Source of the DNA: Ilex aquifolium
Taxonomy: Eukaryota > Streptophyta > Magnoliopsida > Aquifoliales > Aquifoliaceae
DNA: 64,000 nt
Assembly: GCA_951799425.1 (NCBI GenBank)
Contig: OX637394.1
Coordinates: 35,438,001-35,502,000 of the forward strand
Direction: 5' to 3'
Both the position numbers and the translations under genes were made by a program. Under the pieces are notes generated by a model. That model was not told the DNA's origin. It ran no database searches and saw only the letters and a program-made list of their open reading frames with translations. Shown piece after piece: positions 10,308-22,624 of the stretch. How positions within the stretch are numbered: position 1 is the first letter of the stretch; each line of letters starts with the position of its first letter.

Positions 10308-12658
10308 TATTATGTAACGCCCCAAAACACACCCTGGACGGCATTACATTCTAAAACCATTTACATAATTAGAGCACTAATATAATCCATCAATAAGAAA
10401 AGTTTTCCATTCATCATCCATAGGATTTACAATATCATCCCAAAAGAATAAGCCAAGCTATGGCAATTACATTCCAAAAGAATTATACTTAAACTTAGCA
10501 GCGGAATAAACAGAATACTAGACAATACATGATCTCAAAATAAATTCTCTAGTCTAGTGCAAAAGAAGCTATATCTCTATATGTCCACCTCGGGATCTAG
10601 GTACCCCTCCAAGGAAGCTTCCCCAAGGCCCGGCTCATTCACACCGAGCTCTTCCTCTAAAGCCAAATCTGAAAAAAAATATTAATTGTAGGGGATGAGC
10701 ACGAAGGTCTGTAGCAAAATCTTCCCAAACTCAAACAAGGTTTATAAAAACATATAAAATGGCCGGTCTCATTTCACAAATAGCATACATAATCTTTGAA
10801 GTAAAACAGGGACATTTTAAATAGATCTCCAGTTTAAGGAACCACGGTAATTAAAAGAATAAGTGAACACACGATACCAATAAGAATCAATTCCCAAAAC
10901 ATAATTCATCCCACCATGCACCATTTCCACAAGTTCTTGTGGCATCCCATACTACCCCAAAACTCTTGCAGAAATCGTATTTGGTACAATGAACAATAAC
11001 TCACACTTGAACATTTCCGGCAATATATGTACATGTATCTCAACAATGATGTAAGGCATCCACATGAATCGACACATTGAGTAACGTCTTGCCCACACCC
11101 ACACACACATCTTATCAAAGATATCCAACCTTTAGGAAGGGCGTGTACCATACCAATGGCAGTGACGAAATCCAACCCAGGCATTAGTATACTAACCCTC
11201 TTACACGGCACCACGTGAGCGATAGTGGTTTAGTCTTACCAAAGCACTAATCCCACTACGAATGGATTAGTCTTACCAAAGCACTAACCCATTCTACGAC
11301 ATCTCGTCAAAGGACACCCATGGTCATCCCACACCCATTAGAGATACAACATCAAACCAATTTACCCAATTTATAAGCATATCTCAAAAATCCCCAAATT
11401 GAGCATTTGACATTTTCAATAACCAACCAAGAAAAATGCAAGAGATCACAACAACATCATTGTATTACTCAACACAAAACACTATGATTTTGAAATCAAG
11501 AATAAAGGAAGAGTTCAAGAGGAAAACCCATCACTCTTGAAAACTAGGGTTTTTCAAACCAAAAGAGGGATTTGTGTAAAACATGTTAACAATTGAACAA
11601 GAATCAAGAAACAATGGAGCCATAGCAAATAAATATCATTAAGAATCAAAACATACATATTTATTAACCCTAACATCAATGTAAGAGAAAGAGAAGAAAT
11701 CCCCTACCTCAACCAAGTATCTCTAGCAACCCAAGCTTTAAAGACTCCCTTTTCCCCTTTTTCTTGCTCCCTTGCTACTTTCTCTTTTGGTTCTAAGAGG
11801 TTTGAGTGAGGGTGAAGTGAAATTATAGAAGAGGGAATGGATGGAGAAGTGAAATCTTGAAAACTAGGGCTTTGATCTTGTAAATCTCTCCCAATTTTTG
11901 TGTTTTTCTCTCCCTCTTTTGCTCTCTAAGGGTGCCTAGGGTTTGGATGGGTGAAATGAGGCTCAAATAATCGGCCTTAAGTATTTATAGTGGAAGAAAT
12001 GGAGAAAGACCCGCATTCGGATCGGGCTGGTTTCTATCGGGCGTACCGGTACGCGTACCGGTACGGTTGAGCTACTGGAGTCCTGCGTACCGGTACGCGT
12101 ACCGGTACGATCCAGCTTCTGGAGTTCTGCGTACCGGTACGATTTGACTTCCAGATTTTTGTTTCAACTTCCAATGCAGTTTTGACCCATTTAGAGGTCG
12201 AATTGGAAAATGTTCATGAGACATACTTTTGTAGCCCTAGATGTCTAATATCTACTGTAGAAATTTCAGATCAATTGGACTTAAGGATAAAAAGTTATGG
12301 CCAAAACACTAAGTAGTGTTCAATACCCATTTTTATCCAAATTCTTGCTAAAGTGTATTTTAACTCCGAGACACTTCCTAACTTCCAAAACATCCATATT
12401 ACCACTCCCAATGTTTTTCGACCTTCCGGATTCAATGGAATCATTATTTTGACCTACAAACTTTTAGAAACTTGTCTAATCACCCTTTCCAAGTTTAAAC
12501 ATCTTCGACACGTAACTTCCCAATCAAATTGTCTTCATAGCATTTATTCCTACGGTTTATTCTTATGTCACTACATATATCTACATCTTTACAAATATTA
12601 TTTACTATATATTTATCTCTATAAATATATAAAAGAAAATGCGGGGTGTTACATATTA
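10308..12658 (-). mobile_element. solo LTR 2 (TGTAACACCCC family), TSD TATTA
   Basis: The LTR runs 10,313-12,653 (2,341 bp), with TATTA on both sides (10,308-10,312 and 12,654-12,658). Sequence order is the same as in solo LTR 1 and 3, and the last 700 bp are almost identical to theirs. It inserted into the Tat-like LTR. Frames inside it are not coding. Confidence 0.93.
11980..12152 (-). promoter_or_regulatory. LTR promoter: TATA box and five GTACCGGTAC palindromes
   Basis: The minus-strand TATAAATA lies near 11,984-11,991. Upstream are five palindromes at about 12,043-12,142, arranged as two fused pairs plus one single copy, separated by a repeated GGTTGAGCTWCTGGAGT-like spacer. Solo LTR 1 has three copies in the same place. 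Confidence 0.6.
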
Positions 12659-13330
12659 ACTGCTCGGATCCCTGAGCAATCAAAGTCCTTTCCTTTATGC
12701 AAGAACATTGAATGCTCGGTTCCCAGGACATTTAATGTTCTTCTTTTGAGGATAAGTCATTAATCGTCTTGGCGCGGGAGAATTTAATGCCCATCACTTC
12801 TCGGTTTCCTGTGTCTTTGCAGACATCCCATCAGGCGGGGATTCATTAAATACTTGCTTGTAACTGCTGTATATCAACAGGGGCGGTTTCGTCCGTCTGC
12901 CCCTAATCATGCGCTTTTTGCCACGTGTCCCGCTCTCCTTGGAGGGGTGTCCTATTAGTCCTGACACCCTGACTCCCTTGTGCAGAGTGCCCTCATGATT
13001 CCTAGTCTAGTCGAAGTAGGACAGTTGTCAATGACTTTTTCAGTAGCAGAAATCATAAGGCAGGGTCACAGCCTTAGTTAGCATCCCTTAGTGCTGAGGG
13101 AAAATTATGACCTTGTGATGAGTGTACTCTCGGCACCGAGGGTGCGTAGTCAAGTAAGGGAGCTGAATAACCCTTAACCACTGAGGCTACGTCATGTCTG
13201 CGAACACGTATCATCGGCGCCTAGGTCACGTGTCATCATCGTGGAGGAAGACGCCCGTAATACCGAGGCCACGTGTCCTGATCTACTCTGATCTCAGAAA
13301 TGTCCCATCACCAATCTTGCAAAACAAAGT

Positions 13331-15927
13331 GGTAAGTTCCATATATAAACATAAGAAACTTACTATAGGCTGAAGTAGCCGGAGGTAGAAACTACAAAAG
13401 TTTCATGAATTAACTTATTCCACTTCAGTAAAACAATACATATATGTAAATTGGATATTATCAGCTGATTGTTTCTCAATGGGTTGCCCCAAATCAACTC
13501 ATTTTTTCAACTCATTGCAAGTAGATTTTAAGAAGAAAATCAAACAAAGAGAAAATCAACCAAATTCAGAGGTAATGTTTAGGATTTTCGTTAAAAGAAA
13601 CTACAATGAAATCAACTAAGTCATCCAAGATAAAAGATAGGACAGCCAAAAACAATTACACATGAGAAAATAAAAGACATTAAAAAATGTTGCAGAAGAT
13701 GGAACTATTGAATTCAATGATAGGATAATAATGAGTCTACTGACCGCTCTGTTGGAGCATGATCTGAAAATTTTATAAGTTAATCCAACAAGAAATAGAT
13801 GCATACGATACATAGAGATAATACAATGACCAGAGAACAAGGTATACTTACAGTTAATAGCACAACCAACTGAAAGAATAATCCCTTTGTTCCTTCCACG
13901 TTTTCCTGCTTTGTTAAGCAATCATCCCTAAAAATACTTCATCTATCCCAAAATACGTGAACCAAGGAAAAGAGAAGGGATAATAGGGGAGAAAAAATCT
14001 CTGAATCAGTTTTTTATAAGGGCAATTTCCATCATTTACTGAGCATATATCAATGAATTATTACATAGTCGCATTCCTGAGGGTTTATGAACATTGGTGG
14101 AGATGTGGGCCACTCCATTAACAACTATGGAGAATGCGAAATTAGAGGAATGCATTGTTGAATGTTGACAAGTTTTTCCCGCTACACTTGGCAGGTTTTT
14201 CCCATTTTTGAGTGTTGGCATTGTTGAAGGGATGCATAATGGAGAATGCGGAATTACTGAGCTAGCTGGGGTTGTGCTTTTGGAGGTTTTTTGGCTGAAA
14301 TTGTGCCTAGGATTTTGCAAGGGGGATATGAAAGAGTTAAAGAATGAATTGAGGACTTGGGCTGTCAGTTCCGTTACAAGGTTTCAAAACATCGACTTCT
14401 TTAGTTTGCATTCTCTTTTGCTTTTGCTTGAGTATTGGATTAGTGGATTGTTTGTCTCTTTGAATAACTTTCTTATGTTAGCCATGTTAGAGCTTTTTCA
14501 GGTGTATCGAGTTTCGCTGGAGGAATCCATTGAAAACGTAATGAATTCTCTCATGCACCACAGAAAACGATACTCTAAATATGCAGATAAGCAAAGAAAA
14601 TGGCAGCAGAGGAGTAAGAACGACATAAAAATATCACATAATAATGCCAAAAAGAAAAAGAAGAACAGCTAATAATGTTTTAGGAAAAATGAAGAATTTG
14701 CAAACGAGTGTCGCAAAAATTCAAAACAAATCGCATGTTACAACAGGAAAGCAAGCATACCAAGCCCGAGGCTAATAATTCCAATTGCATATGACTACTA
14801 AGAATCATCAAAAGGAAAAACAGATTAGTTAATGTGTATCAGTTAAGGAATTAAATATAATAGTGAATCAAAAAAATTAAACCACCATGGCAACGTCAAG
14901 AGGGTTAACGAGGATCGCATAGAGAACAGCGGCAACGGCGGCAGCACGGCTCTCTCTCCGACCCCAAATTGACGTCATCAATGGTTTCGGGAGAAGACTT
15001 CTCTTTTTTGTTCCAACATAGTCTCCGGTACCGAAAGCTACGTTTATGTTCAACTGTTGACGCAGCAACACTAAACTACATTGCTGTCAAATTCATTTAG
15101 CTACTCCTTCACTGTCATTGAAGGATAAGATCGACGAAAAGGCCAAGCAGGAAAGCAATAAGGTCTCAAAAAGAAAAGTGAATGTCTTACTGTCGAAGCC
15201 ATGGAAGATGAAGCGGTTAGACTTCTCATGGCCAACTGATTCATTTACTGCAAAGAAAGGTTTCTGTTTGGTAGGTTATATATGTTTAGAAGAATAAAAT
15301 TAACTTAGAAGAATTAATAAAGGTTTAAAATGAAAAACAAAAGTTTTACACATTTGCGTAGTTGTAGAGGTAGTATGATATGATTATTCCTATTTTTTTT
15401 TTTTTTTTTTTACGTTGTAACGTACTCATATTTCATACGTATGGTGCATCTGCACCAGCACAAGCTTATGTTATTTCTTATCCTTGATGAATACGTGATT
15501 TAAGGTAAGCTGCAAACATAGTCACAGACTCGACATTTCTAATGATCTGACTGCTGAGCAAACCAAATTCTTGAAATTTGCAAGCAAATAATTACATTTT
15601 CCTCAACATATGATTTTGAAGCATAACTTTTTAACGATGATTAATGTCTATAATTCATTAAAGTTGCAATATTGCTAAATCATTAAAGTTGATTAATCAT
15701 TAATCATCCATGCTTGTAAATCAGTCAACCATGGTAAATGTTGAACTGGAAAAACCACCGAGAAAAAATTAAATGGCTCTCTGCTCCAGTTATGTCATAC
15801 GAAGAATCTTTCAATCAACTCTCATCTGCTTTTAAAATTAGATGATTCTTTTTCATGTCAAAAAAAAAATACTCATGTTTCTTTCATCTAGTGTTTCACC
15901 AAAAGAAAGTCCCATCCTTTCACGGCT
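13331..15927. other. 2.6 kb without a recognised gene
   Basis: No frame here shows a known domain. Two places look gene-like but unproven. On the minus strand, 13,740-13,925 has a short frame ending at a GTAAGT donor (13,850) and an AG acceptor at about 13,770. On the minus strand, 14,877-15,230 has frames rich in Arg/Ala, one starting MASTVRHSLFFLR. The 154-codon plus-strand frame at 14,208 ends in poly-Lys from A-rich DNA. A 20-base T run lies at 15,390. Confidence 0.4.
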
Positions 15928-16155
15928 ATTATGCTCCGTTTGATACGATGAAAAAATAAAATGATAAAAAATTAGAAGGATAAAAAGTTAGAAAGATAAA
16001 TAAAACATCATATTTGGTAAGGAAAAAAAATAAAAATGATGAAAAAGTGAATGAATTAACTTTTCTTCCAACTCACCAAAATTAATCCCTCCAAAATTGA
16101 AAGAAAAATGGATGAAAAGTTAATTATTTGTGTTAAAATATATCTTATTTGTCTA

Positions 16156-16729
16156 CTAGTTATTGTCTGTGCTTGAAGGCACAAAGTAATAAAAAATGGT
16201 AAACAATAAATATATTTGTATTCATATCTAAAATCAAATCACAAATATAGAGAAAAGATAAAAAAATTTAAGTATCGATTTGTAGTGGGGGTGAGAGGTG
16301 GTGGGCAGCAGTGGTGGTGGTAGGAAACGGTGATGGTTGTGGTGGGTGACAATGACCGTGGTGGCGGCGAGGGCGGTGGTGGCGGCGGCAGCAACGGCGA
16401 TGGCGGTGGTGGTGGTGGTGGTGGTGGCGGCGACGACGATGGTGGTGGCGACGGTGGCGGCGGCGACGGCGGTGGTGGAGATAGTGGTGGGGCGGTTTCA
16501 AACACTATTTTTTTTTAAAGCATTTATGAGAAATAATTTCTAGTAGTACTTTTAAAAAGTCACTCCAAACACATCCTTAGGGGCTTATTTTTCCTATTAA
16601 ATTTAGGGTGCTAATATTAGCCGTTAGATTAACTTTAAAGTAAAATTTAAAATGAACTCAACCGCAAATAGCAACAGTCATTTTGTTTATCTTTTGAAAT
16701 TTGAATTGTAAGCTACTTTATTATATAGA
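16156..16729 (-). mobile_element. short non-autonomous Helitron (574 bp)
   Basis: On the minus strand the 5' end is TCTATATAATAAAGTAGC (16,729) and the 3' end is a GTGC-CTTCAA-GCAC hairpin followed by CTAG (16,156). The flanking bases are A and T, the Helitron target dinucleotide. It encodes nothing. It has picked up a GGN-rich block. A relative lies at 22,221. Confidence 0.7.
16280..16500. repeat. GGN/GGT-rich low-complexity block
   Basis: About 220 bp of mostly GGT, GGC and GAC triplets. It yields long frames of Gly or Pro/Ser/His on several strands at once, a sign of simple sequence and not of a gene. Confidence 0.85.
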
Positions 16730-16929
16730 TATATCATTTGATATATAAATATATTATGTATACATTAATTTTATATATAAATATAATAATAAAATATGTA
16801 TTTATATATATTTTTTTTTTAAATTAAATTTAAAATTAAAAAAATATTTCTTCCATTTTACCAAACACAAAAAATAAAAAATTGACTATTTTTATTTTCC
16901 ATTCATCCTACCAAACACAAAAGAAGGAA

Positions 16930-18480
16930 AATACAGCATTCTTACTTTTTTTCCTTGAATGATAGAAAGTATATCCCCCCATTTTCTATTCCTCCCACTT
17001 TCAATCCAGCAGCCTTCATTATTTTTCTGTTCTTCCCCCTTTTGCCCTTTTTTTTCCTCAACTTTCCTTCTTGCGGGGGAGCGAATCCTCGATTCTAACA
17101 AGCATCACATATTTGTGCAACATGACTTTCCATTTGCACAACAAAAGCTTTAGACTATTTGATTTTCCATTCACTGTTCAAGTTGTAATAAGGAGTACAA
17201 AATGCTATAAACAGAAAACCACATGAAAGATGGCAAAAGATAGCGGAATTTGATGCACTTCAAAAAAAAAAAAAAATTCCTATTAAAAGGCAATTATCTA
17301 TCAAGATTATCCCATTCATGGTCTCATCTTACTGCTGAAGAGGGACTTTGATCAGTGTGATTAGAAGCAGAGTCTGGGGTTGTCCTCAGAGCAATTGACA
17401 GGCTCTTGTAAAAAGATTCTTTGTACAATTTTCCTAATGAGAAATAAGCCAAATAATAAACCGAAACAGTCAACCAGTAAATAGTCAAACTGCATTGCCA
17501 AAATATGTACAGATTAGAACTTAATTCTGATCAAAGTGGGCAGCTTATCCAGAAAATATTCACTAGACAATAGGAAGAGTATGGTAGTTGAATTATCAGT
17601 AGTAAAATTCCACATGATATCCATATGCTAAAGATATATAAAAGTTCAACACTATACCCATAATTTCTCATATCCACAGTCCCAATGTTAGGACACAGGG
17701 AAGTCCATACTAACTATTCATCAGCTACCAATGCCACAAGCATGGATGCAAATCACCTCAATACACATATTGACGCCTTATTTGTCAGCTGCAGATAGAA
17801 AATGCCAACTCTTTGGTTCAAAGTCACTCCTCCATATACAAGTATTCCCCCTTTTGAAGAGACACTTCCTACAGTTTAACAATTGCAAAAAATTACAAAT
17901 CCACTTTCAGGTACTATGAACCACCAGAGTTTCAACGAGTCTTATGATATTTTTCTATCTACGTTTTTGATAGTGTCAAAATTTTCAAAATTTCTAGAAT
18001 TCTGCGATTCCCATGGTTCTGGTCTGGATTGAAAATGGTGTCAAAAACAAGACTAATTCAACTCATTTGCTGCCTCTGTCATTCTCACACAATGCTCCAG
18101 GCTAATGCTTATTTCTCATTATAGAGTACCAATCTATAAGGCCTCAAGAGTCCCTTCCACCAAGGCACTTCCAATCAAAGATGAAAAGGATTCGCTCCCC
18201 TTCCAGAATTTCCACTTTCTTTTTTTAGATTCACTCGAGAGCGAGCATGACTAACAACTTCATTTCTCCTTGTCAGAACTAAGCTTATCCAGAAAAGGGA
18301 CTAAAGCATAAAGAGAAGGGGCAAAAGCAACAAGCAGAGTCAAAATCAGAACCAACTCCATTAACTTACACCCATGCCTAATACCCCATGTAAGGAAACA
18401 TTCCACCAGCTAATCTGGAATGTATGTTTGGCTGGAAAAGCAACCAAAGTTGCTCAAAAGAAGAGACCTGACCAAAGATT
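16930..18480 (-). other. 3' flank of the TPS gene
   Basis: No coding signal. The part next to the stop codon (18,481) must hold the 3' untranslated region of the TPS gene on the minus strand, but I could not place a clear poly(A) signal. Confidence 0.4.
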
Positions 18481-18792
18481 TCAAAGGGAGCTCTCAGCCT
18501 CTTCTTCAGTGGAAGCAGAAGAATCAGTGGCTTTGGCAAGAAATTCAAGCATCGTTATCACTTCAGATGTGTCATCCAAATAATATTTGGCTTTGCTTGG
18601 TTTTTGTCCTACTGTACAGGCAAACACTGAAGTATAGGCTGAAAGCATATTTCTTGACAAAGCATTTCCAATAATTTCAAACATGTCCTCGTCAGATCTG
18701 TCATCACCAATACAAAGCACAAAATCAGCCTGTCTCCCATTCTCAAACATTGATGTGAAGATTTTTTCTGCTACTAAACCTTTGCTGGCTCC
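18481..18792 (-). other. TPS7: TPS exon 3
   Basis: The acceptor is TTTTCCAG/GGAGCC at 18,792. The exon encodes GASKGLVAEKIF, the GDDRSDEDMF motif, VGQKPSKAKYYLDD and an acidic tail before the stop at 18,481-18,483. Confidence 0.93.
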
Positions 18793-21700
18793 CTGGAAAA
18801 ACATAAGCATGAAAATCTCCCATTGATAAAGCAGAACAATGTCAATTACTTAATACAAAGCAAGAGGAAATATAGAGTACTGGACAAAGGAAAATAATAG
18901 ACATATTTTAACCAGGCCGCATGCCTGCAGTAATGATAAAGGCAAAGCCACACTACGAAATTTTCAGATAGCTATATCCATGCAGTTGACTGTCAAGTAA
19001 AAAAAAAAAATCTTTAAGATGTGAGAATTGTTTGCTATGTACTAAAGGAAGAAATTAGCAGAGAAAGTTCTTGAAATGTACAGATTTATTAGGAAGATTT
19101 ATTAGGAAACCATAAGTGAAAGATTTATTGAACTCCATAAACTAAATAGCAAACAGAGAAACGTAATACATGCCTGAGGCTTGACTTCTACAATGAACTG
19201 ACCGCTCTTCACAGCGACTGGTTCATTAGCTAGAACACTCTCAAGATGATCTAACATCTCCTTTGCCTGCGAGAACCCAAAGCCTGGATCTGCATCTCGG
19301 TAATGCCAGACTAAAGCACTTTCCTTTGTTTCGATTGCAGAACCATCAGTAGCCTCAGTATACAGTTTCATTACAGGTTCAGCAATCTGCATCCAGCCAA
19401 ATCCAGAATCATGGCCACATATTTTCCATTCATCACTTTGTGACCACCTGAGATGTTGCAAAATTGAAATTAAACACGGCATTGTAAAATAACTATGGTA
19501 AATGAAGGCAAAAAAGAGGGAGAGTATCGATTTAAAATTAGCACTCAATACAGTGACCCCCCCCCCCCCCCCCTTCTCTCTCTCTCTCTCTCTCTCTTCT
19601 TCCCTCAAGTTGTCTGTATTTGCTCTTTTTTTAAACACAGACGAGAGTAAAAAGAGAAATAACATAACAATATAAAGCACATTCTGCACTCTGCCATTAC
19701 TTTATTAGCCTTGAACATTAACTCTACCCCAAGGAGCCACATGGAAATCCATATCTAGGCATGTTTTATCACACAAGCTGCATGTAGATAGGTGTTTACC
19801 TGCCTCCTAACAATATTCCATCGATATCTAGCACAAAGGCATCTTATCTCCATTAACAACCATAATAGTGGATAACATCATGTCAGCTTCAAAAAATGAG
19901 AGCGTCTCACTCAAATATTGCACATTAAAGATGAAGTGCAAAACCTGGCTGAGACTGTTCCATCATCCCATTTGCATTCTTGGCAACATCAATATCTTTC
20001 TAGAAAACACTAATAAATTGTTCAAAAAAGGCAGAGTGAGAATCCAACTGATCATGTAACCAATGGATGCCCAAAATATAGAGGTGGTAATCGACTCGAG
20101 CCTTACGAGGTTCAGTGTGCTCAGGCTCGGTTTGAGTGGTTTAAAGGTTCTTCCCTAATCTAAGAAAAGAACATCAAAAATCCAAAAATCACAAATTTCT
20201 CACTCAAATTCGAACATAGATACAAAACCCAAACATAAAAATTCTCACAACAAAAATTACAAATTCAAAATACATCAAAGCCAAAAACAAATTAAAAAAA
20301 AAAAATCACAATATAAAAATATAACATATATATACATACACATGCGTTGAAGGGACCACACATAACCATTATCCACTCTTGCAGGTACACTGTGCCAAAG
20401 AGAAGGACTATATCGAGTAAGAAATAGGATCGCATAATCTTTGATTACCATTAACCATCCAAATAATTTTTAGAGAGATTGAGAGGCAAAACAAATATAA
20501 GATTGTTGACGTTTGTGTTTTGTAGAGAAAGAGAGAGTAGTTTCAGAGAGAAGACTGTGGAAACGTCGATTGACGCCGGTACACAAGAGAAAATACCGAA
20601 CCCTGGGGAGAGAGAGAGAGCATAATAAATGTTTCAATGACATCTTAGCCGTATATGAGAGAGAGAGAGAGAGGGAGGTGGAGAGTAATAAATTAAGGGA
20701 GATAAAGTTGTGCTATACTATAGGAGCTATGCTTAGTCTTCATTATTAGACCACTGTCCCACGTAAAGCTTGGCTGGTGAGAGATTAGAATTGTGCACCA
20801 CATCTGGACTAGTTGTAGGCTTGTAAAATTACAGCACATCCTATTTCCAACTGGTAGCTATCACACAAAAGAGATCAAGCTCAAAGCTCGCGACCTACTC
20901 AAGTTGGGCTTCGTATTCTATACGAGCTTAAACAATTGATCATGCTCAGCTCATATTATAAAATGAGCGAACTTAAACAAGCTAAAAATGAGCCAAGCCC
21001 GAGCCGAATTCGAGTAGCCCTGATCATTTACCCACCCTACCAAGATATGTAGTGTCATAAGTAGGCAAAACCATAAAAGGTAATTGTTATTTAATATGTC
21101 CTATTCGTTCTGATAACTTTAATCACCTGTTTGCACTTGATTGATTTAGGAAGAAGGAAGAAAAGCATTTGTAGTATACTTTCTTAACTATATAAAGAAA
21201 GATCATTCTTGCTTTATGGCTTATGTTAATTAGTTTTGTCTATGCATGTGTGTTTGTGTGTCTGGGAGAGAGGGAGAGGGAGGGAGAGTCCTCTTAATTG
21301 ATCCTAACGAAATGCCTTTTGGGTACATAGACACTAAGACACTGATCCATTCCCATTCACCACATGGTCATCAACATTTCTTAATTTATGCAAACACATA
21401 CCAATGCATTCATCACAACCCCTCGACAATCGCCCCGATCATTTTCAACTCCCAACACTGAACCTTATTTAAGTGGTAGTAATTCTATTTAGTATTAATA
21501 CATTTCTATTATAAATGAGGAAATTTTAGTATGGAAGAGAGGAGAGAAAAGGAGTAAAATTTTGCAAGGATGGTAGGGATCCCTTGGATGTGTCCAGAGT
21601 GTTGTGAATCGGTGTTCATTATTGTTTTTGGGTTTTTTTCTCAAAGAAATAAGCTCAGATCTAATGAAATTGTGTGGTTCTAGGAATGATGGGGGTGGTA

Positions 21701-22591
21701 TAGTTGAAAAGAAATGGAAGGGTCTTTGCTTTTAGATGGATTTTACTAGAAGAGTTACGGGATAAAATATCATTCTTGCCATTTCTTTAGGCTTCAACTT
21801 CTTGTTTCCATTATTTCTAATAAAGGATATGTAAGACCTGAACACGCATGACATACATGTAATATTTGTAATAAGCAATATTTACACATGACATGCATGC
21901 GTAGGATTGACAACCAGTATTTAATTACGAATAATGATATGAGACCTGAACCTGAACCTGAACGATGAATATTTTAATAGTCAGACATAATTTTATAAAG
22001 AATGATTATAGGGGGAATTATTTTATTTAAAGTGTAAAAAGTTAAATACAAACGTTGACATGTGATATGACTTTACTATTTTATGTACGTTAGCACATGT
22101 GGAATTAATCGGGTGACGAGCATGTGACATCAATTTATTGCTATAAAAATAAAATGTGTTAGAGGAGTGGTTAGGGGTCCGAAATACGAATTTAATGGTT
22201 TATCAATAATTTTAGATATATCTATATAATAAGATAGCTCACAAGTTGAATTTTATCCCCTACACATTTCTCCCCCAAAACATCACATCACTTTTTTCTA
22301 TCACATATCCAATTATTTTAATATTTGATTAATTTATAGTTTAATATGTTTTTTATTTCAAATATTATTCATACACGATAGTATACATATGTTCAAAAAA
22401 TTTTGTCTGATTACGTATTTTTAAAAAAAATTGTCGATATTTTTAAGAAAATAATGGATAAATATAGATTTGAAATGATGTAATCAAATAAATGAAAGAA
22501 AGAAAAATTATTATTTAATATAGTGAAATAGATTTTTTTGGGTACTCAAATTTTCTGTTTCATAGTGTCTTCAGGCACAAGTTATGACTAG

Positions 22592-22624
<33 letters not shown>

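Larger units (their letters stand above)
9690..13330 (-). mobile_element. Tat-like gypsy LTR, split by solo LTR 2
   Basis: The halves 9,690-10,312 and 12,659-13,330 form one LTR-like sequence of about 1.3 kb. On the minus strand it contains several CACGTG-type motifs near 13,230 and 13,275, then a TATAAATAG box near 10,210. A transcribed part follows with the CTCTCAAGAACAAATAATAT block, a CTTGATCGTTGGAGGGG block and a CCGGAAAACACTCCGG hairpin near 10,095. This layout is familiar from Tat-lineage gypsy LTRs. The ends could not be fixed and no TSD was found, so solo or truncated status is open. Confidence 0.5.
15930..16910. repeat. possible diverged TIR element interrupted by a Helitron
   Basis: The left end GTTTGATACGATGAAAAAAT (15,935) is a loose inverted match of the right end TTCCATTCATCCTACCAAAC (about 16,895). 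The A/T-rich body is interrupted by the Helitron at 16,156-16,729. No TSD was found, so the call is weak. Confidence 0.3.

Noticed and set aside
16239-16543. Overlapping frames of 60-90 codons rich in Pro/Ser, Gly, His/Arg or Val/Ala
   Set aside because: They are all readings of one GGN simple repeat inside a Helitron.
19102-19689. 195-codon minus-strand frame as a separate gene
   Set aside because: Only 19,174-19,447 is coding, as TPS exon 2; the rest runs through intron and a poly-C/(CT)n tract.
20513-20749. 78-codon frame rich in Arg/Glu
   Set aside because: It is generated by GAGAGA microsatellites in TPS intron 1.
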